Source: JACPNO01 sp963825405
GTDB lineage: Bacteria > Acidobacteriota > Terriglobia > Bryobacterales > Bryobacteraceae
Assembly (NCBI GenBank): GCA_963825405.1
Contig: CAWGTB010000003.1
Location: 868,001 to 932,000, forward strand
DNA: 64,000 nt
Direction: 5' to 3'
Positions 9,370 through 18,795 of this stretch are shown here, one piece after another. Under the pieces are notes generated by a model. It saw nothing but the letters and a program-made list of their open reading frames with translations. It was not told where the DNA came from and did no database searches. The position numbers and the translations under genes were made by a program. Each line of letters opens with the position of its first letter. Position 1 is the first letter of the stretch.

Positions 9370-11080
9370 TGCCTTTTTTCATCTCCTCGCTGAGATATTC
9401 GGCGGTGCGCCAGGCCAAAGCCACGATGCTGAGGGTGACATTCTTATCCGGATTGCCTAGGAACGGCGCGGCATCGGCCACGAACAGATTTTTGACTTCG
9501 TGCGCCTGGCAGTAGCGGTTGAGCACCGACGTTTTCGGATCGTCTCCCATGCAAACGGCTCCGGCTTCGTGAATGATTTCCCCGCCAAGGGAAACGGCTT
9601 TGGCGGAGCGATCCGGCATGGGCTTGGCGGCAGCCTTGCCGCCCATGGCTTCGATAATGTTGGTGAAGGTCTGGTGCATGTGCCGGACCATGTTGATTTC
9701 GTGCTCGCTCCAGCGGAAGTGGAAGCGCAGGACGGGAATGCCCCACTGGTCGACCTGCTGCGGATCGATCTCGCAATAGGAATACTCGTTGGGAATCATC
9801 TCGCCGCGTCCGGCGAAGCCGACGTAACTGCCGTAGTTTTCGCGAATATTATCTTTGAGTGCGTTGCCATAGCCCTCGTGGCGCTCGCAGTCTCCGCGGA
9901 AGCTGCCTAGGCCGGGCATGCCAAAGCCGCCCCCGACTTCGATGTGATAGCCGCGCGGGAAATCCTTGTTCTTCTTTTCCAGCTCCCACCAGGGCACGTA
10001 GACGTGCATACCGCCGATGCCGTCGGAATTGTGCCGGGGCACATTCATCAGCGCCGGCACCTGGCCGCCCAGGCTGTAGCCGACGGTATCGGTGAGATTG
10101 CGCCCCACCATGCCGGAACTGTTGGCCAGGCCATTCGAAAAACGCCCGGATTTGGAATTCAGCAGCAGGCGCGCCGATTCGCACGCGCTCGCCGCCACCA
10201 CCACGCTGCGGCAGCGAATGCGTTTCTCAGTGCGGGTGGCTTTTTCCACGTAGGATACTTCGGTGACTTTGCCGGAGCCATCGGCGATCAACTCGCGCGC
10301 CATGGCTCCGGTGATCACGTTGAGGTGGCCGGTCTTCATGGCTGGAAAGATCATGGCCTGGCTGGAGGAAAATGCCGAGGCCGTCTTGCAGCCGCGCCCG
10401 CACTGCCCGCAGTAATGGCAGGCCGCGCGGCCGTGTACGGATTTCGTCAGCATGGCCATTCGCGAAGGAATGCAGGGAATGTTCAGTTTCCCGCAGGCTT
10501 TCTGGATCAGCGTTTCGTGGACGCGCGGGGGGAGCGGCGGCAGAAATTTCCCGTCGGGCGCGGTGCGCAGGCCTTCTCGGGTGCCGGTGACGCCGATAAA
10601 TTCTTCGGCCTTGTCGTAGTAGGGCGACATCTCGTCGTAGCTGATGGGCCAGTCGTTGCCCAGGCCGTCGAAGGAGCGGGCCTTGAAATCGTAATCTGAA
10701 AAGCGCAGGCTAATACGGCCGTAGTGGTTGGTGCGCCCGCCCATAATGCGCGAGCGAAACCATTTGAATTCGCTGCCCGGGGCGACGGTGTAGGGTTCGC
10801 CGGGAACTTCCCAAAATCCGTTAGGAGCAAGGAAATAGCCAAAAGGATAAGGCGACTTACCGAAGTAGACCTCGCCATGTTCGCCTGCCGTGCGGTGGGC
10901 CACGTCTCCCGGCCACATGTGCTCTTTAAAATCTTTGTTGGGATTCAGCATAGGCCCGGCTTCGAGCAGGGTGACGTTTATGCCCATGTCGGTGAGCACC
11001 TTGACCACGGTGCCACCGCCCGCGCCCGACCCGATGACAACGACATCGTGCACCTGGGCGCTGCGCTGAATCTGCATCAT
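9362..11080 (-). CDS. GMC-family FAD dehydrogenase large subunit with CxxCxxCxxxC motif
   Basis: A 572-residue GMC oxidoreductase. The FAD-binding loop VVVIGSGAGGGTV lies near residues 13-25, GGRTNHYGRISLRF follows, and the C-terminal half carries HEAGAVCMGDDPKTSVLNRY and VADAAPFLGNPDKN. At about residue 225 four cysteines are spaced CHYCGQCGRGC. The bacterial FAD-glucose dehydrogenase alpha subunit carries a 3Fe-4S cluster bound by cysteines in a comparable region, so an Fe-S centre is inferred here. There is no signal peptide; export probably depends on the Tat-signal small subunit encoded immediately downstream. No cytochrome c subunit gene is seen next to the pair. The sugar or polyol substrate is unknown. 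Confidence 0.85.
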   Translation of the reverse strand: MMQIQRSAQVHDVVVIGSGAGGGTVVKVLTDMGINVTLLEAGPMLNPNKDFKEHMWPGDVAHRTAGEHGEVYFGKSPYPFGYFLAPNGFWEVPGEPYTVAPGSEFKWFRSRIMGGRTNHYGRISLRFSDYDFKARSFDGLGNDWPISYDEMSPYYDKAEEFIGVTGTREGLRTAPDGKFLPPLPPRVHETLIQKACGKLNIPCIPSRMAMLTKSVHGRAACHYCGQCGRGCKTASAFSSSQAMIFPAMKTGHLNVITGAMARELIADGSGKVTEVSYVEKATRTEKRIRCRSVVVAASACESARLLLNSKSGRFSNGLANSSGMVGRNLTDTVGYSLGGQVPALMNVPRHNSDGIGGMHVYVPWWELEKKNKDFPRGYHIEVGGGFGMPGLGSFRGDCERHEGYGNALKDNIRENYGSYVGFAGRGEMIPNEYSYCEIDPQQVDQWGIPVLRFHFRWSEHEINMVRHMHQTFTNIIEAMGGKAAAKPMPDRSAKAVSLGGEIIHEAGAVCMGDDPKTSVLNRYCQAHEVKNLFVADAAPFLGNPDKNVTLSIVALAWRTAEYLSEEMKKGNV

Positions 11081-11163
11081 GATTTTCCGAATATAGCACG
11101 CTCACTCTGGCGGCCCGCGCCGGCACGACCTAGTCATTTGCGACGCTTCCGCCGATTAGTCTG

Positions 11164-13218
11164 TTGGTGAAACCGTTCGCCTACAGATGCGTCTTGGCCT
11201 TGCTGCTCGCCTCACCCGGATTCCCCGACGATCCGGGAGCGGCCCCAAAGAATATACCGGAGTCTGTCAAACCGGAGCGTAGCGGACCGGATCTTGGGTC
11301 GATGACCATCGAGGAATTGATGGCAGTGAAAGTCCAAGGCGCCGCGCTGCACCCGCAGGCGCTTGCGGACGCGCCGGCGAGTGTGACGATTATTTCGGCT
11401 GCCGACATTCGCAGGTATGGGTATCGCACGCTAGCCGAAGCCCTGGCTTCGGTGCGTGGGTTCTATGTGAGCAACAACCGGACGTATACAACGGTGGGTG
11501 TTCGCGGCTTCAATTTACCCTGGGATTACGGCAGCCGGATCCTGGTGCTGGTGAACGGCCACAACATGGCCGACAATATCTTCGATTCGATGCTCTGGTT
11601 CGGCGTCGACTTTCCCATCGACATGAAACTGATGGAGCGGATCGAAGTCATCCGCGGCCCCTCCTCGGCTCTGTATGGCAGCAGCGGGCTATTCGCCACC
11701 ATCAACATCATCACCAAATCGCCCGACCCGGCCGGCCCCGCCAGCCTGACCGCCAGCGTCGGAAGTTTCGGCGAAAAAAGAACCCAGGCCATGGGCGCGA
11801 CGGCGATCGGCCAAAATGCAAAGCTGCTGCTCTCGGCCTCGGTGTTTAACGACGGCGGAGAAGAATCCCTCTACTTTCCGGGTTTGGATACTCCTGCAAA
11901 TAACCACGGCAATGCGGTGCGCGTGGACGGCCAAAAAGGCTATCACTTCTTCGGAAACCTGGTCTGGCATAACTGGAGCGTCACCGCGGTCATGTCGGAT
12001 CGCAACAAGATCCAGCCCATTTCGTGGGGACCCACGGTGTTTAACGATCGCGGGACGCACGTCACGGAAGACTCCGACTATGTCGAGGCGGCTTACACGC
12101 GTGAGCTGGCCGGCGGAACGCTGCAATGGCGGACCTACTATAACCAGACCCATCTGAACGGGCGTTTCGATTATCCGCTGGATGCCAACGGCGCAGCGGC
12201 CGCCACGGTCGAAGATAACCGGACGCGCTCCTGGGGCGATTGGGTCGGGACCGCCGTCACCTACCGGTTCGATGTCGCCCGCATTGGCACGCTCACGGCT
12301 GGTTTGGAAGGAAAGGTCGATCTGCGGGCGTTGCAAACCTCGGAGGATGTGATGCCAACCGCCATCCAGTATGTGGACATCAATCGCCGTGACCGCACGT
12401 TCGGGGTCTTCTTGCAGGACGAGCGGCAACTCTCAAGGCACTGGAAGCTCGACCTGGGCATTCGCCTGGACCGTTCCCATTACCGTCCCGGCTTTATCTC
12501 GCCGCGCGCGGCGCTCATCTACCAGCCCTCCACCGTCTGGAACACCAAGTTTCTCTACGGCCGCGCCTTTCGCAATCCCAGCGCCTTCGACCTGTTCTAT
12601 GACGACGGTTTGAACGCCGCGGCTAATCCAGCAGCGCGACCCGAGAAAGTCGACACCTTGGAAGTTGAAGTGGAACGGCGGGTTGGAGCGCGGATAAATC
12701 TGATCGCCTCGGCTTACGGTTACCGGCTGCGCGATTTTCTGGCCGGTGTTTACGACAGCCGCGGCCTCATTCAGACCCAGAATACCGGCAGGATTCATGC
12801 CACCGGTTTCGAGATGGAGATAAGCGGCCGGTCCTGGACGTGGCTGGACGCAACGGCGAGCTACGCGATCCAAAGGTCCACCGACGATATCGCCAAGACG
12901 GACTTGCAGAATTCGCCGGATCACCTGGCCAAGCTGCGGTTCGCGATCCCTCTGGGCCGGAAGTTCGATGCCAGCAGCGGCATGCAATATTACAGTTCGC
13001 GGCTGACCCTGGCCGGCGCCAGAGTCAGTTCGGTCTACCTGGCCGATTTCACCATCACTTCCAGGCGGCTGTTTCCCAATTTCGATGTCCAGGCCGGGAT
13101 TCGCAATTCGTTCAACCGGAACTACTCAGATCCCATCGCACTCGATCCTCGCGTGGATAGCATGCGCCAGCCGGGACGCTCGGTTTACCTCGAATTGACC
13201 GCCCATGCCCCGCGCTGA
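11164..13218 (+). CDS. TonB-dependent outer-membrane receptor
   Basis: A 684-residue TonB receptor. After a short signal peptide (CVLALLLASPGF) comes a linker with SMTIEELMAVKVQ, then the plug domain: ADAPASVTIISAADIRRYGY, VGVRGFNLPWDYGSRILVLV, ERIEVIRGPSSALYGSSG and INIITKSP. The beta-barrel ends in an aromatic-rich C-terminus. The layout resembles BtuB-type receptors. The start is TTG (11164) or GTG (11167), with no strong ribosome-binding site. It is the first gene of a plus-strand cluster with a second receptor, a YfiR-like protein and a hybrid kinase, which suggests ligand uptake or sensing linked to signalling. The ligand is unknown. Confidence 0.85.
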   Translation: MVKPFAYRCVLALLLASPGFPDDPGAAPKNIPESVKPERSGPDLGSMTIEELMAVKVQGAALHPQALADAPASVTIISAADIRRYGYRTLAEALASVRGFYVSNNRTYTTVGVRGFNLPWDYGSRILVLVNGHNMADNIFDSMLWFGVDFPIDMKLMERIEVIRGPSSALYGSSGLFATINIITKSPDPAGPASLTASVGSFGEKRTQAMGATAIGQNAKLLLSASVFNDGGEESLYFPGLDTPANNHGNAVRVDGQKGYHFFGNLVWHNWSVTAVMSDRNKIQPISWGPTVFNDRGTHVTEDSDYVEAAYTRELAGGTLQWRTYYNQTHLNGRFDYPLDANGAAAATVEDNRTRSWGDWVGTAVTYRFDVARIGTLTAGLEGKVDLRALQTSEDVMPTAIQYVDINRRDRTFGVFLQDERQLSRHWKLDLGIRLDRSHYRPGFISPRAALIYQPSTVWNTKFLYGRAFRNPSAFDLFYDDGLNAAANPAARPEKVDTLEVEVERRVGARINLIASAYGYRLRDFLAGVYDSRGLIQTQNTGRIHATGFEMEISGRSWTWLDATASYAIQRSTDDIAKTDLQNSPDHLAKLRFAIPLGRKFDASSGMQYYSSRLTLAGARVSSVYLADFTITSRRLFPNFDVQAGIRNSFNRNYSDPIALDPRVDSMRQPGRSVYLELTAHAPR

Positions 13219-13331
13219 AACGCCTCAGGTTTTGCGTAAAGTCAGCTTGCATTTTTAGAGCGGCCGTGACAGGGAACGGCAGCCATCGCGGTCCTTCAGG
13301 AAAGTCGGAAAAATGCCGATTAGAAGATCGT

Positions 13332-15341
13332 ATGGGGCGTAGGGCCGTGGTGTGCGTCGAGGCTGTGCTTCTGTTGGGCATGGCAGCGCCGATAGTGTTC
13401 GGTCAGAAGGCCGCCTCTCGCGATCTTACGGACGCCAGCCTGGAAGACCTGATGAACCTGGAGGTTACCTCGGTTTCGAAGAAGGAGCAGAAGCTTTCGA
13501 AGACCGGGGCGGCGGTCTTCGTGATCACCCAGGAAGATATCAGGCGATCAGGTGCGACTAACATCCCCGACCTGTTGCGGATGGTGCCGGGCGCCGACGT
13601 AGCGCAAATCGACGCCAATAAGTGGGCTATCAGCCTGCGCGGCTTCAACGACCGCTATGCCGACAAAGTGCTGGTATTGATCGATGGCCGTAGCGTGTAC
13701 ACGCCTAGCTTCTCCGGAGTTTACTGGGACCAGCAGGACGTTCCGCTGGAGAACATCGAGCGCATCGAAGTGATTCGCGGCCCAGGGGGCACGGTCTGGG
13801 GCGCCAATGCCATGAACGGCGTCATCAACATCATCACCAAAAGCGCCAAAGCCACGCAGGGCGGACTGCTCAGCGCCGCGACCGGTTCGCAGGATGTGGC
13901 GCGAGGCATGGCGCAATATGGCGGCCCGATCGGAACGAGTGGGGCGTACCGCGTATTCGGCGAGGGTTTCAAGATAGGTACTTCCGAAGCACCCAACGGC
14001 CAGGAAGCCGCGGACGGCTGGCACGCGGCACACGGGGGATTCCGGGCGGATTGGGATCTCTCGCCGCGGGACACCTTTATGGTCCAGGGCGATATGTACA
14101 GGACCGGCGAAACCCAGACCATCACTTCTCTGATCGCCAACGCCCTGCCCGCGCCGCACACGTTTAACGAGCAATTCAATACCAACGGCGTAGACGTGGT
14201 AGGCCGCTGGAACCGGACTCTGGCGAGCGGAGCGAGCCTGTCCTTGCAGATCTACTACGACCGCAGCGACCGCCGGGAGCAGGGAGGCGGCGACACCCTC
14301 AACACCGTGGATTTCGATTTTCAGCATCACCTGACTATCGGATCGCGGCATGACGTGGTATGGGGAGTGGGCTACCGCCTGGTGCAGGACTCGATCACGC
14401 CTGGCTACGCCACAACCTTTGCGCCGCTCAACCAGACGACCAGCCTTTTCAGTACGTTCGTGCAGGACGAAATCCGGCTGACGAAATCGGTGTGGCTCAC
14501 GGTGGGGTCGAAGTTCGAGCATAACGCGTACACCGGGTTCGAGTATGAACCCAGCGCGCGGCTGGTTTGGACCCCCACCGACCGGCAAGCGATCTGGCTT
14601 TCGGCCTCGCGCGCTATCCGCCAGCCGGACCGGGCCGACTTCGGACTGCGGTCCGACGTAGCCACATTCCCATTGCCGGGCGGCGCCTTTGGGGTCGTCG
14701 AGTTGTTGGGAAATCCGAATACCAAAGCCGAGCAGTTGCGGGACTATGAAGCCGGATACCGGGCGCAGCTCAGCAAGCGCGTGTCCCTGGATATTGCCAG
14801 CTACGCCAGCTTCTACCGCCGCCTGCTGACCGACGAGCCCGGGACGCCCTTCTTTTCAACGGGTCCGACGCCGCTGCTCATTTCTCCTCTGTACTTTGAC
14901 AATCGGGCCCACGCCCTCTCGTATGGCGTCGAGTTTTTCGCCAACTGGAACATCACGCCGCGCTGGAGAATCAGCCCAGGCTATGGCGTCATTCACATGG
15001 AGGTAAGTCCGGACTCTGATAGCGGCGATACCACTGTGGCGCTGACTCCCGGCAATACGCCCGCTCAACAATTTCAGATTCGCTCTTTTTTGAATCTGAC
15101 GCGCCGCCTGGATTGGGATACCTCGCTGTTTCGAACGAGTTCGCTCGATGGCGCCTCGCCTACCCCCGGCTATGCCCGCCTGGATACCCGGCTGGGATGG
15201 CGGATCGGGGAGTCGGTTGACGTAAGCCTAGGCTGCCAAAATCTTCTCCATGGCACGCACCCCGAGTTCCACGACCAGAACGGGCTGAATCACATACTCC
15301 TGGAGCGGCGCGTTGTAGCCAAGATCACATGGCGCTTCTAA
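13332..15341 (+). CDS. TonB-dependent receptor, second copy
   Basis: About 669 residues from the ATG at 13332, which gives a clean signal peptide (VVCVEAVLLLGMAAPIVFG) ending before QKAASRDL. In-frame codons upstream to 13266 look like leader. The plug carries VSKKEQKLSKTGAAVFVITQ, DIRRSGATNIPDLLRMVPG, LRGFNDRYADKVLVLIDG, IERIEVIRGPGGTVWGAN and MNGVINIITKSAK. It ends in RRVVAKITWRF, a classical barrel terminus with a C-terminal Phe. It is related to but clearly distinct from the preceding receptor. Its stop overlaps the next start (TAATG), coupling it to the YfiR-like gene. Ligand unknown. Confidence 0.85.
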   Translation: MGRRAVVCVEAVLLLGMAAPIVFGQKAASRDLTDASLEDLMNLEVTSVSKKEQKLSKTGAAVFVITQEDIRRSGATNIPDLLRMVPGADVAQIDANKWAISLRGFNDRYADKVLVLIDGRSVYTPSFSGVYWDQQDVPLENIERIEVIRGPGGTVWGANAMNGVINIITKSAKATQGGLLSAATGSQDVARGMAQYGGPIGTSGAYRVFGEGFKIGTSEAPNGQEAADGWHAAHGGFRADWDLSPRDTFMVQGDMYRTGETQTITSLIANALPAPHTFNEQFNTNGVDVVGRWNRTLASGASLSLQIYYDRSDRREQGGGDTLNTVDFDFQHHLTIGSRHDVVWGVGYRLVQDSITPGYATTFAPLNQTTSLFSTFVQDEIRLTKSVWLTVGSKFEHNAYTGFEYEPSARLVWTPTDRQAIWLSASRAIRQPDRADFGLRSDVATFPLPGGAFGVVELLGNPNTKAEQLRDYEAGYRAQLSKRVSLDIASYASFYRRLLTDEPGTPFFSTGPTPLLISPLYFDNRAHALSYGVEFFANWNITPRWRISPGYGVIHMEVSPDSDSGDTTVALTPGNTPAQQFQIRSFLNLTRRLDWDTSLFRTSSLDGASPTPGYARLDTRLGWRIGESVDVSLGCQNLLHGTHPEFHDQNGLNHILLERRVVAKITWRF

Positions 15342-15889
15342 TGGACAGGGAAGTCCGGGGAATCTGTTGGCTAGTGGTGGCCTTGGCCATCGGCGGGGTT
15401 TCCGGTGCCGCAGCGCTTGGGCAGACGGTGGATGAGTATCAGGTGAAGGCGGCTTTCCTTTATAACTTCGCCAAATTTGTGGAATGGCCGCCTCAGGCCT
15501 TTCGCGATCGCAGCACTCCGTTCACGATCTGCGTGCTCGGTCAGAATCCGTTCGGCGGTTCGCTCGAAGCAGCCATAGACGGCAAGGTGGTGGAGGACCG
15601 CAAGCTCGTAGTCCGGCAATTCGCAGATGTGCGCCAGGTGACCGGCTGCCACATTTTGTTTGTCAGCTCTTCCGAGCGCAAGCTGCTGCGATCCATTCTG
15701 GGAGACCTCAAAGAGTCGGGCGTTCTGACCGTGGGCGAGACGGATGGGTTTGCCGCCGATGGCGGCGTGATCAACCTGCTGCTTGAGGGCGACCGGGTCC
15801 GTTTTGAAATCAATCTGGACGCCGCCGGCCGGCAAAAGCTGCGCATCAGCTCCAAGCTGCTGAGCCTGGCGCGGATCGTGAAGAAATAA
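15341..15889 (+). CDS. YfiR family (DUF4154) periplasmic protein
   Basis: About 182 residues with an N-terminal signal segment (ICWLVVALAIGGVSGAAALG) followed by the family core: VKAAFLYNFAKFVEWPPQAF, FTICVLGQNPFG, GCHILFVSSSE and the C-terminal VRFEINLDAAGRQKLRISSK. YfiR/HmsC-type proteins are periplasmic; in Pseudomonas YfiR represses the CHASE8-containing diguanylate cyclase YfiN. Here the next gene (6 bp away) encodes a CHASE8-like sensor attached to a histidine kinase, so an equivalent repressor-sensor pairing is inferred. The ATG at 15341 overlaps the receptor stop; an alternative ATG lies at 15329. Confidence 0.85.
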   Translation: MDREVRGICWLVVALAIGGVSGAAALGQTVDEYQVKAAFLYNFAKFVEWPPQAFRDRSTPFTICVLGQNPFGGSLEAAIDGKVVEDRKLVVRQFADVRQVTGCHILFVSSSERKLLRSILGDLKESGVLTVGETDGFAADGGVINLLLEGDRVRFEINLDAAGRQKLRISSKLLSLARIVKK

Positions 15890-15894
15890 GACCC

Positions 15895-18342
15895 ATGCCC
15901 ACACCCGTCCAGTATCGCAATCGGTCCATTCAGCAAAAGCTGCGTCTGATCATCATGGCTACGGTAGGGGTGGCTCTGATGCTGGCCTGCGGCCTGGTGC
16001 TGGCTTACGACTACGCGGATTTCCGCAACTCCATGCGCAACGATCTGGTCCTGCTAGCGGAGATCTTCGGCTCTGACAGCACCGCGGCCCTCACCTTCGG
16101 CGATCATAAGGCGGCTTGGCAACTGCTCTCCGAGCTCAGTGCCCGGCATCACATCGTGGCGGGGTGCATTTATTCAGCCGACGGCCGGCCTTTTGCGAGC
16201 TACCTGCGCGGCGACGCCCAGGGGGAGTGTCCCCTGCTACGCCAGTCGGCCGGCAATTGGTTCGAAGACGGCCGGCTAATCGTAGTCAAACGCATTATTC
16301 TGGACCGGCAAGCTATCGGCGCCATCTCGCTCGAATCGGACCTGGACGAAATGCACGCGCGCCTGCTGCGCTTCACTGGCATGGTGGTGCTGGTCCTGCT
16401 GGTGACATCGCTGCTGGCCCTAGGGCTCTCGTCGCGGCTGCAGCGCATTATCAGCGTACCGATTGGACATCTTGCGGAAACTGCCAAGACCATCTCGCTC
16501 GAAAAAAACTACAGTGTGAGGGCCGTCAAGGAAGCGGATGACGAATTGGGACGCCTCATCGATACGTTCAATGAGATGCTGGCAGAAATCGAGCGCAGGG
16601 ACGCCGACCTTCTGCGCCATCAGGACAGCCTGGAGGATCAAGTGGCGACGCGAACCGCTGAACTGCGGGAGTCCAAGAACCGCGCCGAAGCGGCCAGCCA
16701 TGCCAAAAGCGAATTTCTGGCCAACATGAGTCACGAAATCCGGACCCCTATGAACGGGGTGATGGGAATGACTGACGCGGTGCTCGAAACCGAGCTGACG
16801 CGGGAACAGCGTGAATACCTGAACTATGTCAAGATCTCGGCCGATTCATTGCTGCGAGTCATTAACGACATCCTCGATTTTTCAAAGATTGAGGCCGGAC
16901 GTCTGGACCTCGACCCGGTCTGCTTTAATCTCTGGGACAGCCTGGAGGAAACCATCAAGACGGTGGCCCTGCAGGCTCATGCCAAAGGCCTGGAATTGCT
17001 CTGCGATATGAAACCGGAGGTGCCTGAGTTCGTGGTCGGCGACGCGACGCGCATCCGCCAGATCATCGTCAACCTGGTGGGCAATGCTATCAAGTTTACC
17101 GAGCACGGCGAAGTAGTTCTGGAGGCAGCGGTAGAAGCGCAATCGGGCGATCAGCTACGGCTGCACTTCAAGGTCCGGGACACCGGCATCGGCATTCCGC
17201 TCGACAAGCAAAAGAGCATCTTCGACGCTTTTTCCCAGGCCGACGGCTCAACCACACGGCGCTACGGCGGCACCGGCTTGGGATTAACGATCTCGGCCAG
17301 CCTGGTGCGAATCATGGGCGGTGAAATTTGGGTGGAAAGCGCGCCCGGCAAAGGAAGTTGCTTTCATTTCACAACCAATTTCGGAGTGGCCGGGGCCGCG
17401 GCGTCCACGACGTCCGATCGTCCCGCCGAGAAGATCGCGGTGGCCGGCGTCCCGGTGTTGATTGTCGATGACAATTCCACCAACCGGCGTATTCTGACCG
17501 ATCTACTGAGAACCTGGCGGATGAAGCCGGTGCCGGTGGCGAGCGCAGCCGAAGCACTGTCGCTGCTCTGCCGCGCCTTTGAGCATCACCATCCGTTTCC
17601 GCTGGTCGTCACCGACGTGCACATGCCGGAAATGGATGGCTACGGCCTGGTCGAGCGGATCAAGGAATCGCCGCAGCTCGCTGGCGCGACCATTCTCATG
17701 CTTACCTCAGGAGGGCAGCCAGGCGACGCGGTGCGTTGCCGTGAACTGGGAGTTGCCGCTTATCTCACCAAGCCGGTGCGGCCCACCGAGCTGCGGACGG
17801 CGGTGGAGCTCGCCCTCGCGAACGCATTGCCGCAGCCGGTACGGCATCCCAATGGCCAGACGGCGGTGATCGTGGCTGCGCCGCCTGCTGTGCCAGTTCC
17901 CCGGCGCTGCGCCGCCTTGCGCATTCTGTTGACCGAAGACCACATCGTCAATCAGCGCGTCGCGCTGCACATCCTGGAGGGCCAGGGGCACAGAGTCGCA
18001 GTGGCCAACAATGGCCGGGAGGCTGTCGCGGCGACGGCCGAGGAGACATTCGATCTGGTGCTGATGGATGTGCAGATGCCGGAGATGGACGGCCTGGAGG
18101 CCACCGCCGCCATTCGCGAGCAGGAGCACGGAACAGGAAGGCATATTCCCATCATTGCCATGACAGCGCATGCCCGCAAAGAGGATCGCGACCGCTGTCT
18201 GGCGGCCGGGATGGACGACTACATCTCCAAACCCATCCGCGCCGCCAAGCTCCTGGAAGTTATCGAAAAACATTGCCTCAACGTGGTGACGGACGCGGAC
18301 CTGCTCGCCACGAGTTATAATGACTATCTAGGGGGGGCGTAA
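15895..18342 (+). CDS. Hybrid sensor histidine kinase: TM-CHASE8-TM-HAMP-HisKA-HATPase-REC-REC
   Basis: An 815-residue hybrid kinase. Two membrane segments (about residues 20-40 and 160-183) flank a periplasmic domain with FGSDSTAALTFGDHKAAWQL and CIYSADGRPFASY, matching CHASE8 sensors. HAMP follows, then the H-box FLANMSHEIRTPMNG, N-box RQIIVNLVGNAIKFTEHGE, G-boxes DTGIGIPLDK and RRYGGTGLGLTIS, and two receiver domains (VLIVDDNS with TDVHMPEMDG; LLTEDHIVNQR with MDVQMPEMDG, and a conserved Lys in SKPIR). Both receivers keep their phospho-acceptor Asp. The gene follows the YfiR-like gene by 6 bp. Its last codons GGG-GCG-TAA lie inside the 5' end of tmRNA, and the tmRNA -10 box is within its coding sequence. 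The output is unknown: no DNA-binding domain is present. Confidence 0.88.
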   Translation: MPTPVQYRNRSIQQKLRLIIMATVGVALMLACGLVLAYDYADFRNSMRNDLVLLAEIFGSDSTAALTFGDHKAAWQLLSELSARHHIVAGCIYSADGRPFASYLRGDAQGECPLLRQSAGNWFEDGRLIVVKRIILDRQAIGAISLESDLDEMHARLLRFTGMVVLVLLVTSLLALGLSSRLQRIISVPIGHLAETAKTISLEKNYSVRAVKEADDELGRLIDTFNEMLAEIERRDADLLRHQDSLEDQVATRTAELRESKNRAEAASHAKSEFLANMSHEIRTPMNGVMGMTDAVLETELTREQREYLNYVKISADSLLRVINDILDFSKIEAGRLDLDPVCFNLWDSLEETIKTVALQAHAKGLELLCDMKPEVPEFVVGDATRIRQIIVNLVGNAIKFTEHGEVVLEAAVEAQSGDQLRLHFKVRDTGIGIPLDKQKSIFDAFSQADGSTTRRYGGTGLGLTISASLVRIMGGEIWVESAPGKGSCFHFTTNFGVAGAAASTTSDRPAEKIAVAGVPVLIVDDNSTNRRILTDLLRTWRMKPVPVASAAEALSLLCRAFEHHHPFPLVVTDVHMPEMDGYGLVERIKESPQLAGATILMLTSGGQPGDAVRCRELGVAAYLTKPVRPTELRTAVELALANALPQPVRHPNGQTAVIVAAPPAVPVPRRCAALRILLTEDHIVNQRVALHILEGQGHRVAVANNGREAVAATAEETFDLVLMDVQMPEMDGLEATAAIREQEHGTGRHIPIIAMTAHARKEDRDRCLAAGMDDYISKPIRAAKLLEVIEKHCLNVVTDADLLATSYNDYLGGA
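18316..18321 (+). promoter_or_regulatory. Probable ssrA -10 box inside the kinase gene
   Basis: A perfect TATAAT lies 12 bp upstream of the tmRNA 5' end, within the last codons of the hybrid kinase. No good -35 hexamer is visible at 17 bp spacing. Being a perfect hexamer immediately upstream of a highly expressed RNA gene is the only support. Confidence 0.5.
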
Positions 18343-18683
18343 CGGATTCGACGGGATTGAATCGTGATGGAGAGGCGTGCCGGGTTCCGAGCTCCCGTTA
18401 AACGATCGGAAAAACAGAACTGCCAATACGCAGTTTGCATACGCTGCTTAATTAATTAAGCGGCCGCTCCAACCGTTGAGCCCGCGCGGCGGCCAGTGAG
18501 CGTCATTTTGCGGGATAGGTCAAAGGCTTCGGTCCGGAGCCGTAGATCGAGATCAATCGGGCTAGGGAGCGGTTGTTCTTGCCGATTCTAAGGCCGCTGC
18601 CGAAAACTCTGAATCGGCTACGCACGTAGTCGCTTCATGGCGGGCATTCTCGGACGCGGGTTCAACTCCCGCCGCCTCCACCA
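18333..18683 (+). ncRNA. ssrA: Transfer-messenger RNA (tmRNA)
   Basis: The 5' end GGGGGCGTAACGGATTCGAC is the universal tmRNA start. The 3' end GACGCGGGTTCAACTCCCGC followed by CGCCTCCACCA gives the T-arm and CCA tail. The 5' GGGGGCG pairs with the 3' CGCCTCC (one G-U) as the acceptor stem. The tag reading frame contains GCC AAT ACG CAG TTT GCA TAC GCT GCT, giving ANTQFAYAA followed by TAA, with further in-frame stops after it. tmRNA rescues stalled ribosomes with SmpB and marks the product for degradation; the AYAA-type ending fits the usual protease-recognition tail. The 351 nt length is normal. Its first 10 nt are shared with the end of the kinase gene. Confidence 0.97.
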
Positions 18684-18795
18684 CTTTATTTTCAATAACT
18701 TACTGGCCGTATGGTCGTTTTTGCGCAATTTGCGTGTGGTCGTTCGCCAAAAATCCATCCGGCTCCTCGGCCGGCCCGCCTGGTCTTCAGCCCCT

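Noticed and set aside
13548..14588. 346-codon minus-strand frame
   Set aside because: Antisense shadow of the second TonB receptor, whose plug and barrel motifs are clear.
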